A DNA stretch of 64,000 bases from NCBI RefSeq assembly GCF_021347895.1, contig NC_067130.1:26061817-26125816 (forward strand). The letters are read 5' to 3'. Position numbers and translations under genes: made by a program. Below the pieces are notes generated by a model that saw only the letters and a program-made list of their open reading frames with translations, did not search any database and was not told the DNA's origin. Position 1 is the stretch's first letter. Each line of letters opens with the position of its first letter. This DNA is from Acanthochromis polyacanthus (lineage: Eukaryota > Chordata > Actinopteri > Pomacentridae). Shown here piece by piece: positions 41,101 through 56,900 of this stretch.

Positions 41101-42744
41101 TCTGCCAGGTTCGCTACCTGCCTTACTGCCAGTCTGTCCGCCCTGCCTGTTGCATTTGCTGGACGGGGCGACTTTAATGCTGTCAGTGCCAATAAAAGCA
41201 CAAACAACTCTTCGACTCTGGTGGGAGCAGAGGTTAAGCCATCATTCCCACTTATGCAGTCACCTTTGTTTCAAGCTGGAATTTGCATGGTTTGCCAGCA
41301 CGAAATACAGATTTTTACAAAGGCAACGCAAGATGTTAATATTCTAACAATCCTCCAGCATGCTGGCATTCTGTTTAACACTATCAGATTGATTCATAAA
41401 ACTTTATTTGTCCGCGGGAGCACTGTTACTTATCATTTATTCATTACCCTCGTGTGACCAGAGGCATTTAATCACTTTCTGGACACATTTTCATTGCATA
41501 GGAACTTGTGCGACCTCGTGTATAAGACTGACATTAATGTCCATGAGTACAAATGAAGATATACATTTTTACATCCTAACAAGTGCAAGCAATCCGCCAG
41601 GACGCTCAGGGAGCTGTCAGTCTAGCACAGCATGTACACCCCCACACACTGAAGAGGAGAGCTCTAATCAGTTAAGTGAAAACAGCGGGTGTGCCAAGGA
41701 TGCACTGGAGTGTTGACCCCAACAAGAGGTCCTGAGATGTTACAAAACAGAAAAAAAAATCTTTAAAATTATGTACATTCTCGCCTCGTTTCATGGTTAA
41801 ATACAGAGACACTACTGCACAGCATATAAATAGCGTTATGAAGTGAGCAGCTGGTCTAAAATAGCCAGATAGGCTCAAAAATCCAACTGAGGCACGGATC
41901 TTTTTGAATCCTAATCCTCTGTCCACCCACATAGAACTGCACAGACAAAGCATCTACCCCTCTCCTATTGCACAGCATTCCTTTTAATTATGGTAGTTAA
42001 TTAATTAGGACGAGCCATAGAATCACATAACAACTCATTCTAAGAAGTAATGAATTGAGAGTTTAGTTCCTTGAAAGATGCAGGCCTTTAATTCAAAGTC
42101 AGATTCTCGACACTAGGCCCCATGAAACCTATTAAAACGAAATATAAAATTGACTTTGGAAAGCTAAAATATTTCTGTCTGACAGCGGCGTTATGCAAGG
42201 ATGACGGGCTAATTATACTTGACTCATTGTCAATTCATTAAATTGCACATCATTTTTTGGTGAGACCGAACAAGTCTGCAGAACTTCAGCAGAAGTGCTT
42301 CACTCAATGGCGAGTGTCCCTAAGATTTAAAAGAAGAAAAGAGTGATTAAAAATGCCTATCACAGTGATGGCTTTGTCACTTTTTATTTCTTCATTTTAC
42401 AGCACTTTAGGACTCAGTAGATGCACTCCTACAGGTACTTAACAGTGTACTCAGGGACAGGTCCATTAATGACTCAGCACTCCTCAAACATTCTAGTGTG
42501 CAGGTATTTGAATCTAATGGGCAAGGTGGTGATGTTACTTTTACAAAAAAAAAAAAAAATAAGGTCATACAGTGATGAGAAAAACTGAGAGTATCACAGG
42601 GCTGGAACCATGCTAATGTCATCTAACCTTACATTTAGCCAATGTGCATTTAATATCACAAACAAATCAGCTACAAAGGAGAGAATGGACATGTTTTACG
42701 ACACACTGGTAATGTTAGAAGTAGTCTGATATCACTAATCCACT
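38174..42744. other. non-coding stretch with CNE-like AT-rich patches
   Basis: No gene recognised. A poly-A run lies at about 40901-40918. A CTGCC/CTGTC-rich patch lies at 41040-41160 with AATAAA at 41191-41196. Two unique-looking TAATTA-containing patches (40550-40680 and 41980-42260) are discussed in findings. Confidence 0.5.
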
Positions 42745-43108
42745 GGGGCCTGAATAGTTCCTGTGGTGTCTAGTGCTTGTATGTTGGCTTTTGGATCCTG
42801 TGGGTTGCAAAGTGGGACTTCCATGTATCAGGCTTGTTCCGGCACAGCCCTCAGATGCTTGATCGGATTGAGATCTGGGGAATTTAGATGCCAGGTCAAT
42901 GCTTCAGCCTCTTTGTGTTGTTCCTTGAGCCGCTCCTGAGCAAATTTTTTTTTGTATCCTACTAAAGGAGGCAGCTGCTTCCGGGAGTGTTTTTGCCATT
43001 GGGGAGGAACATAAATGTTCAGCAGTGATGTTTAGGTAGGTGGAACCTGTCAAAGCAACATTCACACTGATGCCTGAATCCATGGTTTCCCGACAGAACA
43101 TTGCATTG
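42745..43108 (-). mobile_element. Tc1-like transposase fragment
   Basis: On the minus strand it reads as the middle of a DD34E transposase: an AMFCRET-like start, then STYLNI and AEH segments matching the region between the first and second catalytic residues. The nucleotide stretch around GATCGGATTGAGATCTGGGGAA matches the '[10 protein letters not shown]' coding region of this family. Termini are missing. It belongs to the same fish Tc1 family as the deleted copy at 10719-11232. Confidence 0.75.
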
Positions 43109-43329
43109 TAACTAGAAGATCAATGTCAGTCACTTAACCTGTCTGTAGGTTAATGTTGTGGCTAATCTGTGTATATGTGGCTACAAAATCTCCTTTTTTA
43201 TCAGTCTTGTCTTTGTTTATTTGGAACACAATGCTCATTCTGGTGTTTTCTAACAAAACAAGAACAAAAGAATCCCTTAAATATGTTTCCAAACTCAAGT
43301 ATTGTTTGATTAGCTACACTCAAACACAT

Positions 43330-44050
43330 CTTAGTGGGCTGCAAGACCAGCCTTGCTCAAGGCCGTTACACCTGCGGCACAGCCAGGTGCTGAAGTGTCT
43401 GGCACTAGTGCTGGAGACGCAGTGCATGAGTGTTAACGCCCTATAACCCATGTCAACCTGATGGCAAGAAGCAACAATCGTCTGGGAGGGTGAGGGTCCT
43501 CTTGAGTGGATCCCTCTCAGCTGCCCAGGATCTGGACATTGCGATTGGAGGATGCTGGTAGACATGGACAAAAAGCTCTGTTTCCCACCTGAGATCGCAT
43601 CCACCGGCCTGCGACCAGACCTACTGCTATGGTCAGCTTTGCTTAGGCACATCTACATCATTGAGCTCAACCACCTCAACATCCAGGCTTCTTCGGGAGA
43701 CAGGAGTATATGAGAAGGCCCAATGTCACGCGATCAAGGAACTCTCCAAAGGGAAGTCAGTGACTGTGGATGAAGAAAAAGGACCCCATCTACTCAGGTG
43801 AGTAGATGGGGGTAAACCTGGGACACTGGGATTCACTGCTGAACCCTCTGGTGGTGTCGTCTGCCTAGCAGCGAAACACTGATGAAGGAGGGCGCCCACT
43901 TGATCACCCAGAGGATGCTCACACTCACTTGACCAGCCCACAAAGTCTTAGGTGTCTCATGCATGCAAGAAGGGATATTAGCATCTAGTCCTCCACTTGA
44001 ATTTCCCTCGGGATTAATAAAGTGTCTGTCTATCTGTCTATCTATCTACA
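43330..44050 (+). mobile_element. 5'-truncated LINE (non-LTR retrotransposon) 3' end
   Basis: A plus-strand frame at about 43540-43665 contains TGLRPDLLLWSA and RHIYIIEL, a C-terminal signature of a fish non-LTR retrotransposon ORF2. A second segment with RLLRETGV and AIKELSK follows in another frame, so the ORF is shifted and shortened. The copy ends in CTCGGGATTAATAAAGTG followed by TCTG/TCTA repeats, the usual tail. The clade is not assigned. Confidence 0.75.
43784..43811. repeat. perfect 13-bp inverted repeat with 2-base loop
   Basis: CCCCATCTACTCA at 43784-43796 and its exact inverse TGAGTAGATGGGG at 43799-43811 lie inside the LINE remnant, near the end of its coding part. Confidence 0.9.
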
Positions 44051-46069
44051 CAACAGATCTAGTGAGGAAGAGCACACCTTGGACACTAATCTTAATATCT
44101 GTTAATAAGTCTGTCACATTATTATTTTTTTTAATTTAGGTGTTTCCTAAAATTTCCATCAGATTGAATAAAACATTACAGAACTGTAAACAGTTTTTTT
44201 TTTTTTTTTTGCAAGTTTCATACAAAATACAGTAGGTGTTTATGGCACTTCTTTATATTTTGATTGGATTTGATTAGAAGTAAAAAACACCTCTTTGAAA
44301 AAAGTTTCAATCTAACCTTTACCTATATCTTTTTTATTGCGTATATTGCATATATTATTTGCACCTGTTATGGAGGATTATGAGTTTAAATAGTCAGGCT
44401 TCTTCTTTAAATGTCCTATAATAGTACTGCTTAAAGCTAGAGAACATTTATTATATAATATTAGTAAAAGCACATGTCTCAAAATTAGGACAATGAATAG
44501 CTTGGTAAAGGTTGATAGAAGTCATCTTAACCTCAGGGTTTAACGAATGCCCAATCTTGAAAATGTAAAGGTCTCAAAAATACAATTCAAATGACTTTGA
44601 AATTATTCAGTCTGCAGAAGGGTGAAAAGCTTATTTATTAGAGGTTTTAACCAAATAGGATTTTAGTATTTCTTCTGCACAGTTATTCCAGCAGGGACAG
44701 CTTTTGTTATGAAATACTGCAATGAATGTCTTAGTGAAGAATCACCGTAGGGTAGATGCTAATTTAGAGTTTAAAACACATTTTCAATTGCTGCTGCTGT
44801 AAGTAAATACAGTGTCAGAAATGAGTTGATGAGCCAAACACGTATCACGCCAGGGTGTTGCTCTAATGTGATAATACTCTTTTGGAATTTGTTCTATCAG
44901 TAATTCCAGTTTTTCTTTTTTTCTTTGTCCACCTATGAGCAGTTACAAAATGCCATTTTACTTTCTCCATCCAAACGGGGGGTTCAATAGCTGTTTAGGG
45001 CAGCTGCACTTCATCAGTAGATAGTGAAGCAGGCACGAGGTAGTAAAACAGGCAAAGGACCCCTGCAAAACAAATGAGCTCAGCTTTGAAAAATGGCTTT
45101 GGAAGTGAACAAACCAGTAGGGGGAAAAATAATAATAATTGCGGAGCAAGTGGGTACAAAGCAAGTACATCACATTCATACTGTAAAAGGTTTTAGGATG
45201 AGTATGACAGAAGAAGAGGAAAAAATAACCAGGGCAGTGCATCAGGAAGCTTAGCATTAATGATGCACTTGGGTTGCTCTGTGAAAACTGGGAGGAAAGA
45301 GAAAAGAGTCTTGCCTCTTTTCCAGGTAATGTAATTGCTGTATTGGTGATCTAACACCCTCATTAAGCATGGATCAAACAGCAGTGCAGAAAGCAGCGGC
45401 ATGGAACCAGAGTGTGAAACAGACAGGATTAGCGGATGAGAGAGATGTTCTCTCACGTGCAGTGCATGTTTGAAGTCTCCCACATGGCTAATTGTGACTG
45501 AAGACACTTGCATCGAGAAGTTCAGCCTCCCCACTGAATTACAGATAGCTTATGCCCTTGGCTAGCCTCCCAGTGTTTGTGTTGATTTTTTTTTCTGAGC
45601 AATTAACAATCTGACACTCTGACCTTTTACTGTAGAGGGATGGAAAGAGCAACAGGGAGACAGTGAGTCCACATCATACCTTAATATATAACCACTACTT
45701 TTCATTAGTAATGGGCAATGTAGCAGAATAACAATATACTTTACCTTCAAAACCATCTATGTTCTTTGAGTCATTTGAAGGCCATTATAAAGACTGTTTT
45801 TTTAATGTAAGATCAAAAAAAGTCAAAGGTGTCAAATTGCAAAGCAATACCTGCAAAAAGAAAAAAAAAAACACAATAAGCTGCACAAAACAACTAAAAA
45901 ATATCTTAAACATGCCAATTGCTTTTTTGTTTTTTCAATTAAGCTGATAAATTTGACTTATTTTTAGCTTTTTTGTCACGAGAAGGTTGTGATGGTCACA
46001 ACACTTGCCCTGGTGACATGCCACCCAATTTTAAATCCTGGTTTATTTTACCAACACCAGTCTTGATTT
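44051..46069. other. non-coding AT-rich stretch
   Basis: No gene recognised. Poly-T lies at about 44192-44210 and poly-A at about 45861-45871. No transposon ends seen. Confidence 0.55.
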
Positions 46070-46900
46070 TGTTGAACACATTTTAATATGAAGGTAGAGT
46101 TCAGTGTCATCAGCATAACTGAAAATAGGCAGGTATCCAAGATGCTTACTGCACAGATAACTTGGTGAAAAAGGTCAAGCACTGATTACAGATAATCAAG
46201 ATATATATTCCTTATTGAACTATAAGTCATTTTTAATTAATTGCATAGGCTGTAAATGTCAGATAGTTCTGAACAACCTAAATCTCACAAACAGATTTTG
46301 TCCACCATTCTGCCTGAATGGTTTAAAAACCTTATCCAATGACTAATCTGATCTCCTTGAGTGATTATTATTTTAGCATAGCAGATGATATCTAGAAGAG
46401 TTTTTTGTTTTTATTTTGACATCCTTAAGAGAGGGATAAAGTGAAGAGAAGGAAACATGCAATGGAATTTGAGGATCTACTGTTTTAAAAGCCAACAGAC
46501 ATGCTTTTTAAAAAAGAAGATTAATTTCTCTTTACATTCTAGGTGGTGGCTGGTTGAATGTGCATTTGAAAGAAGTGGGTGTCATATAGCTGTATAGGTT
46601 TTAGCACCAGAGGAGTGTGGGCTTCTTAAAAATAGGAGCAACATTAATTACTTCAAAGACGGCTGTATGCAGTGTGACATTATAGTAAGTGGATGATTGT
46701 AGTTTGGAAAAGGTCAGCAGCGGTATCAGAAGAAGGGATGAGGAGGCAGAGTCAAAAGGCCATGGAACAGTGCTGTCGCTAGAAATGAGTTTCAGAACTC
46801 GCTAAGAAAAAGAAGGTATAAAGTAAGGTAGTGGAGTGGGCTTGGCATACAATCAAAATCCTTATCAGAGAACATTTTGGCTACATGGTGCCCCTTGGAA
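46070..46900 (+). repeat. possible decayed LINE-derived sequence
   Basis: CAGTGTCATCAGCATAACTG at 46102-46121 and, about 500 bases later, GGGCTTCTTAAAAATAGGAG occur in the order I recall from a fish LINE repeat. The sequence between them is heavily diverged and no frame is intact. This is a weak, recall-based call. Confidence 0.25.
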
Positions 46901-47960
46901 AAAAGGGCTATCTGTGTAGTTCACATGGTTTTACACCAGGAGCAGGACAGAACTAATAGGGAACTGAAGGTGGTAAAGGCTAAAGAATGATGATGGGGTT
47001 GCTATAACCATGGGTATTTTACAAAGTGAAAGGAGGGGGAAGGGGGGGGTGGTGTCAATTAATTGTATTTTAATTGAAACACTACAAATGTTACTCTGGA
47101 GTGCACCCTGAGTGCAAAATAGGTTGGAGGAAATACATGACAAGGGGCACAGAATGATGTTCCGATACATGAAAAGGTGACATCGGACATGAGTTTAAGT
47201 GAGGTCCACTTTCCACATTAGGAGCAGGCTACAGGTGGAACAGAAGAGATCAAAGGGAGATCAAAATGACAGAAATAATCCTCTCTCTGGGATGGCAGAA
47301 GTGGCGTAGAAAAACTGGGATTGCACCACCTTCAGGCGGTTCATCAAATAGGCTGCCATTCTCCCATTCATGTCAAGTAGACCTAGGACATGATAAGGGG
47401 CAATCGTGTGATGAGGTCAAGGGTTAGTATATAGTGATGGCACAGACTCCAAATGAAAGAAAAGTTAAGAGTGACACAGACTGAAAAAATAAAAAAAAAA
47501 GCAATTCCCATTCAGGAGGGTTGAACAGACATGAGCTGCTATGTCCTCGAGCCTGAGGAGAGGTAGTGGGGCTGCGAGGTGGGCAGGGTGCAGCAGGTGC
47601 CGCCGCGTTCTGCCGAGTGATTTATGTCTGTGTGGAGGCATCAAAATGTAGAAACAAGATCGGAGCACATTACAAGATGAACTTGGGACTTTGTGGACTG
47701 CTGACAGATAGTTCCTGTCTCCCCTCAGCAATGTTTTAAGATGAGACAGAAGGACAGACAAGGCTGAAGCGAATGCATTTCAAGGGTATCTCAGGGAAAA
47801 GATTAAAAAAAAAAATGGAGGAGAGTTGGAATGAAAAGGAAGCTTGAGGAAGCAGGACAGCTAATCTGACAAGAAATAGCAGGATATATCGGTTTCACTT
47901 TCACTTTTTGCAAAATAGTTCCAAGTGTTTTCATGTGTTGTGACTATAACTATGCAGATA
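46901..47960. other. non-coding stretch left of the Tc1-like element
   Basis: No gene recognised. A G-rich run lies at about 47032-47053. The final two bases (TA) are the target duplication of the adjacent element. Confidence 0.55.
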
Positions 47961-49600
<1,640 letters not shown>

Positions 49601-49602
49601 TA

Positions 49603-52388
49603 TAGCTGTAAGATGCCAAAATGCAATACTTTTGACAAGAGCAGTCCAATGCAGATATATTAACTCAGCATGAGAGAAGGGGTGAATTTGAATGGAAAAA
49701 ATCTAGCTATAGACACTCAGCTCAGATTGGACAACTGGGATCCTCTACTACATCTGCTACTTCAACTCATATCTGCCTCGAATAGGACTTTGGCTGAGTG
49801 TTATGCTCTTCTAAATGTACATATTAATTTAAGACATTAGATTCTAATGTACCATATTTTTCTGCGAAACAGATAAAAAGACGGTAAACATCCAGAGTTC
49901 TTCCAGAGAACATATTGTATGTTTGCAAATCTGCAAGACTCCCAATGTAATTGCAAGCCCTTACAGAATAACATATCACTGTTTCATATAAATAGCCTTC
50001 ACATGACTTTTCATTGACATTTACAGCATGCTCATAGCTCAAAAACAGCCTGATTCCATCTAAAGCTTCTTTTAAGATGTGAGGAATATCGGACATGTAA
50101 CCTGCTAAAACGATCGAATTGCAGCTCATAGGAGCACAACTCCCACCACTGTGTTGGAGATAAGTTTTTTATTCATTGTTTTACTGCTTAGTATTATTTT
50201 TTGTTTAGTGAATGGCTCAGCTCAATCTCCCCTTTATCGGCCTCCTTTGCTTGATCTATTGCTGATGTGCCATAAATCAGAACAAAACACTTTGCTATTC
50301 ATTGCTTATGAATGAAAATATTTCCTGAACTCTTTCTCCCCCTCAAGTTGTAACACTGTTTTGGATCTATGATGCTGATTTGGCCTTCGCCCCTTCTTAA
50401 TATGAGCTAATACCTGTTTTATTTCACTTGTAGGATAAAAGAGTCAGCAAAATAGCCAAGTTCAGTCGAGTCAAGATAAAAGGCTGTTACTGGGGCTCCT
50501 TACAGTGGAGGTCTTTATCAGATACCATTTCCTATAGCTCCTCCCCGCACCATGCAATAGTCTCAGAATACTCAGTTCAACAAACATGGGGCATCAAGAA
50601 TTAAAGCGAGTATTATAAAGAAAATTCAGCTATTTCATCTCTTGTAATGTTACATATTGGAATTCAACCAACAATTTTTGTTTTTTTTTCTTTGCTTTCA
50701 ACTACTGTGACAGTATCACCGCCTTCCTGAAGTTGTTAATTCCTTCTGATCCTGAATGCAATAGCATTCCATTGTTTGCCTCATATTCTATCACTGCTGA
50801 CACTAGCAGTTTTCTATCAAAAGACTGGTGGCATATGGTATTATTGTTCTCTTTTTAAAAATGCCAGTGTGAGGGTCCATTATATAGGCCAACTTATCAT
50901 AAAACCCCTGAGTCAACTGTGTAATTTTTGGATATATATATAATAATAAAAATGGCTTAACAGAACTGATGACTGAAACTGTTTAACAATGATCTGAAAT
51001 AAACAGAATCATGTAGCTTACCGAACACCTCAGGGGTTAATATTAAAGACACAGATGCCATTTCCAGAGCTCACCTTTACTGCAAGTATCATTCGACCTT
51101 TCTTTGTATTGATCTGATTTCTGTGGGCAGCTGTCTTCTGCAGTGTACTTTTCAAATTAACTAGATAACCATTTACATTAAAATGACCAGCATCAAGAGT
51201 GAAAAAAGGCTTATTTTCATATTTTTGAAGGGGGCTAGTCAATGTGACATATTTGCAATGTTTTCGCTCATAATAATCGTGCATTTTATTTCACTGTGTA
51301 TTTGCTCCTTTTATCATATCCACTGTATGTATTGGTTAATGGACTGCATTTCAAAAGCGAGATCCTGCTCTGCTCAAGCTCTTTTTCTGATCTGAAATGA
51401 TGCCATTGCACATAATCATGGTATACTGGGTTGAAGCCACAAAAGATGTGTCAAAAGTATAACCAACCACATACAATCAAATAGAAGGTCATCTGGGGAT
51501 GTGCAGAATGAAACAAAGCTACTGAAAATTACATATGTATGTGTTTCCCTTCTGCAGAACACTGAAATAATCAATTACTGCAATTAAAAATGCACACTCG
51601 ATATCAAGCAGCAATGGGAGCCCAGAGGAGCAACTTGAAAGCTACATAGAGGGCAGGATAAACAACCACAAAATGGCAGCAGTGATTTGTGCTCCGGTTT
51701 TACAATCAAATCTGTGAGCTACCTGCAAGTATTACATATAGCCAAGCGACCTGCCTGCAGGGGAGTAAAGCGGTCAGTACCAGGAATGGAAAAAGAATGA
51801 TGAAGCCCACCTCCTTTTCTTTTGAAACCTTTGCATTTACACAAATTCCTTCTGAAACAAAAACTACCAGAAATTCATTCCAATGCCAAAAACATGAGTA
51901 ACTGCAGTGAGTGTGAGTGGGTTGTAATGTGGAAATATATAAAGAGTTTAACCAAAATATGATTTTACACCTATTGGGTCCCCACCCTTGGACTGTGGGT
52001 TACCAGATCATCCAGGTGGGATTAGTTCATCCGTGGTTTTCTGTTACAAATGTGCTGGTTAATCAGTAATAAGAAACATTTCTGCAGAAGCTTTGCTGTT
52101 TCAGTTGGAAAACCTGAGTCAGCTGCAGTAGAAACAATGTTTTTTTTGTTTTACTTTGAGGTTTGTTTGTTTTTTTTTTACCAAGGATAGTACAGTATGT
52201 CGTATGTCAGATACACAAGAGTGTAGAAGCTGAAAAAGAAAAAAAAAAAGAGTGGCATTCCCATATTGGTGTAGTTTGTACATACTGTTCTGAAGAAATT
52301 CACTTTCCTGTGCACAAAACATTTCAAACGATTGCCACTCCTTCTGGGACTATCAAAGACTGCTTCTTTCTCTTTCCTTCTCTCTGTC
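49603..52388. other. non-coding AT-rich stretch
   Basis: No gene recognised. It contains short TA and ATA runs near 50932-50950 and poly-T patches. No transposon ends seen. Confidence 0.55.
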
Positions 52389-52456
<68 letters not shown>

Positions 52457-52461
52457 TTTTT
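52389..52461. repeat. self-complementary A18-(TA)16-T23 tract
   Basis: Eighteen A, then sixteen TA dinucleotides, then twenty-three T. The whole block is a perfect palindrome over its central part and could extrude as a cruciform or fold as a long RNA hairpin. It lies about 790 bases beyond the stop codon of the LRRTM exon. Confidence 0.95.
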
Positions 52462-53250
52462 CCATTCCTGTGTGAATTGAAACGTGAATGGCCAGTGAAA
52501 GTGTGCATTTAGGTTGATGTGTCACAAATCAATTAAGCAAGTGAGTAAACAAGTGAGTAACTTAGCAAGTCGGCATGAAAAGGAGGCATCAAAAAAGAAG
52601 CAGAAAGGAAGTGCTGTTGGGGGACTATGAGATTAAGTATTTCCCAGCAACTAAAGTGTGAAGTCATCAGCTCAGGGGAAGCTCTATTCAATGACAAGAG
52701 TCTCTATTAGCATTCCCATCCAGTGTCCAGAAGTGAATCTTCCCACCATTCAGCTATTCTCCCCACACAATACTGCTCATCAAAAAGTGAACAACACAAG
52801 AGCAAACACACAAAGCAGAAAGTGTGTGATATGCAAGCTAAAAAAAAAAGCACACAACTACCTAAACAAGCACAAATGTCTTCTCACAAACACCACAGCT
52901 AAATCTCAAGATAATGTAGAATGAGATATGTAATCAGTCTCATTTATCTGTATTTCTGCACAATTCTGTGGCAAAACAAACATTTGCATCTCAGCAGAGA
53001 TTAGGGTTTAAGCTAATATATAAACACCCATCTGAAAACAAGTGATATCTTGTTTTACAAAAAATGATGCAAAAACAACCACCTCTTCTTCATTCTGAAA
53101 TATTCCATGGATACACAGCATTTTTCTAACCTGCTGTGTAATGCTAAGTCACCAAGTAGCAGACTTATCTATCAAAGCAGTATAAATAGTTACCTCTGGT
53201 CGCCTCGCTGTGGACAGAGTTTTGTTTAGGAGGAGTGGCGGTGGTGTGGG
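52462..53250 (-). other. sequence downstream of the short-isoform stop (possible 3' UTR or start of intron)
   Basis: This follows the TGA of the read-through isoform. Going down from 53250 I see no AATAAA or ATTAAA on the minus strand in the first roughly 600 bases, so no polyadenylation site can be placed. No coding sequence is recognised. Confidence 0.4.
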
Positions 53251-54864
<1,614 letters not shown>

Positions 54865-55501
54865 TTACAAATGAGCTTGCTACAAACCCCCAAACTCTGA
54901 ATTAATATTATCCACATTTCACGACATAAACAGATGCATTCTACAGTCCTGTTAGTTTGCTATTCTTTTTTTAATATGAGAAGTTATGGCATCCAAAAAC
55001 TGCAATGCCCTCATTTTGTTTCTCCTTAAAATGAAATGAGAGTACAGGGGATATATTTATTCACACCAAGAAGTGGATTACTGGCCAAGAAATGATGAGG
55101 CCCAGCATTCTTGGCAATTTTTCCTACAACTTCTAAAGAGGTGTCCTGAGGCAAGCATCAAATATCTGTGGTTCTGCATTTGGGTGTTTTTTTCTTTTGA
55201 TTGTCAAGTAACAATACAGATGCAGAAATGCTCATATTCAGTGTGATGATTAACGAACAGAAAGCACATGAACCCTTTGACTAAGTCGCCAAACACCATT
55301 TAGCTAGCATAGTGAGTGAGAGTATGGATACTACCTACACTATCCTAAACAAAGGAAGACCTTCCATATCCTGATGCATGGGTACTGGAACTTAAAAAGC
55401 AGAGTCCTTCGGCCCTTCAGGATCTTTTTTTTTTCGAAGTGGTTGAACTTCCTTTCACCTCCTTCAGAGAGCTCTTGACGGATCTCTTGCTCCTTCTACC
55501 C

Positions 55502-55855
55502 TCACTGAATTTCATACTCATATTCCTCTGTGCTATTTCCACAGTGTATGTCCTTCCTATACTTCACTCCCTCCACCATACACACCAGCCAGGCCCCATT
55601 CCTTTTCTTATATCTGAGATTCTCATATTCATCTGTCAAGTTTCCAGAAATATACCACTCCTTGGGTTCCAGATTTCTAGGTTCCTCCCTCCACTTAACT
55701 GTCTTGTAATTAGTCCCTTTCATTTTCATACTCGAAATTTTCACATTTACTGTTAACACTTCTTCATAATTATCTATGTTTACAGCATACACATCTAGGT
55801 TTATCACACTCCAGCATTTCCAAGAAGATTGTGTTTGAGCTCGCAGTACCTGCAG
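55502..55855 (-). CDS. unidentified protein-like open frame (possible pseudogene or exon remnant)
   Basis: The minus-strand frame is open for 117 codons between a TAG at 55858-55856 and a TGA at 55504-55502. It has no ATG at its start; the first conventional alternative is GTG at 55807. The product is rich in charged residues, has two N-glycosylation sequons (in NLTDEY and CGNSTEE) and cysteines in WKCW, WLVCM and DIHCGN, so it looks like part of an extracellular or envelope-like protein. A shifted frame directly after the stop encodes a basic segment with RRSKRS, a furin-like motif. I cannot identify a family. A chance frame on a purine-rich strand remains possible. Confidence 0.3.
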   Translation of the reverse strand: MQVLRAQTQSSWKCWSVINLDVYAVNIDNYEEVLTVNVKISSMKMKGTNYKTVKWREEPRNLEPKEWYISGNLTDEYENLRYKKRNGAWLVCMVEGVKYRKDIHCGNSTEEYEYEIQ

Positions 55856-55856
55856 C

Positions 55857-56900
55857 TACACATTTAATCACCAAGCATAGTATTAGCAACACCTGCTTAA
55901 CTGCTTATTCATGCAATTATCCAATCAAGTCATCATGTGGGGGAAGTGCAAAACACAAAATCATGCAGATACAGGTCAGGAGCTTCAGTTAATGTTCACA
56001 TCAAACATCAGAATGGGAGAAAAAAACACATATATCTCATTGACTTTGATTGTGGCATAATCATGACTGCCAGGTGGTTTGAGTGTTTTCTGAAATGACT
56101 CATCTGCTGGATTTTAACGCGTCAAGAGTTCACCATGAGTGGTACAAGATAATCCAGCAACTGTCAGTTCTCTCGAGAAAAAAAAACCCTCCTTGCTGAT
56201 AAGAGAAATCAAAGACGAATGGTCACACTGTTGCAAGCTGATAAATAAGAAAGGTTACAGTGACTCAGACTTTTTACAATTTAGGTGAGTAGAAAAGCAT
56301 CTCCGGTCGCACACATCAAACTATGAGGCAGATGGGCTACAACAACGCAAGACCGCGTCAGGTAGCACTCCTGTCAACAAAGAATAGAAATATGAGACTG
56401 TGGTAGGAGCAAACTGAGCAAAACTGGACAGATGAAGATATTGGGAGAAAAAAAAATGTAGCCTGGTCTGGTGAACCTTGATTTCTGCTGAGGCTGCAGA
56501 TGGTGGGGTCGGAAAGGGCATAAACAGCATGAAGCCATGGACCTAACCTTGTGTCAACAATCCAGACTGGTGTCGGTACTCTAATGGCGTGGGGGATGTT
56601 TTCCTGCCACATTTTAGGCCCCGTAATACCAATTATCCATCATTTGAATGCCACAATCTTTCTGAGTATTGTTGCTGACCATATGCATCCCTTTATCACC
56701 AAAATTTATCATCTTCTAATGACTAATTCCAGCACGATGATGTCGCAAAGCAGGCCGGTTTCATGAACATGACTGTGGATTCGGTGTACTTTCGTGGCCT
56801 CCGCAGTCGCCAGATCCCGATCAAACAGAAAATCTTGGGGATGTGGTGAAACGAGGGGATTCACAGTAGAGCCGCTGTGTTCTAAATCCCGTTCCTGCTG
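55857..56900 (+). pseudogene. decayed Tc1-like transposase (plus strand)
   Basis: Starting near TACACATTTAATCACC and TATTAGCAACACCTGC, the plus strand follows a familiar fish Tc1 family. Legible pieces are an N-terminal SDFDCG-like segment near 56040, a region near 56320-56520 matching the linker up to the first Asp, and a frame at 56551-56766 with GMFSCHILGP and LSIVADHMHPF. The second catalytic Asp motif is degenerate near 56725-56760, and only NLGDVV-like traces of the third motif remain near 56830. There are multiple stops and frame changes; the right terminal repeat is not visible. Confidence 0.75.

Noticed and set aside
41017..41457. 146-codon plus-strand open frame over a CTGCC-rich patch
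   Set aside because: The Leu/Ser/Ala-rich start comes from the CTGCC/CTGTC repeats, and the rest has no family resemblance. An AATAAA at 41191 hints at a retroelement tail, but the evidence is too thin to call.
52163..52525. Open frames on both strands with Tyr-Ile repeats and Lys or Phe runs
   Set aside because: They are translations of the A/TA/T simple-sequence block.
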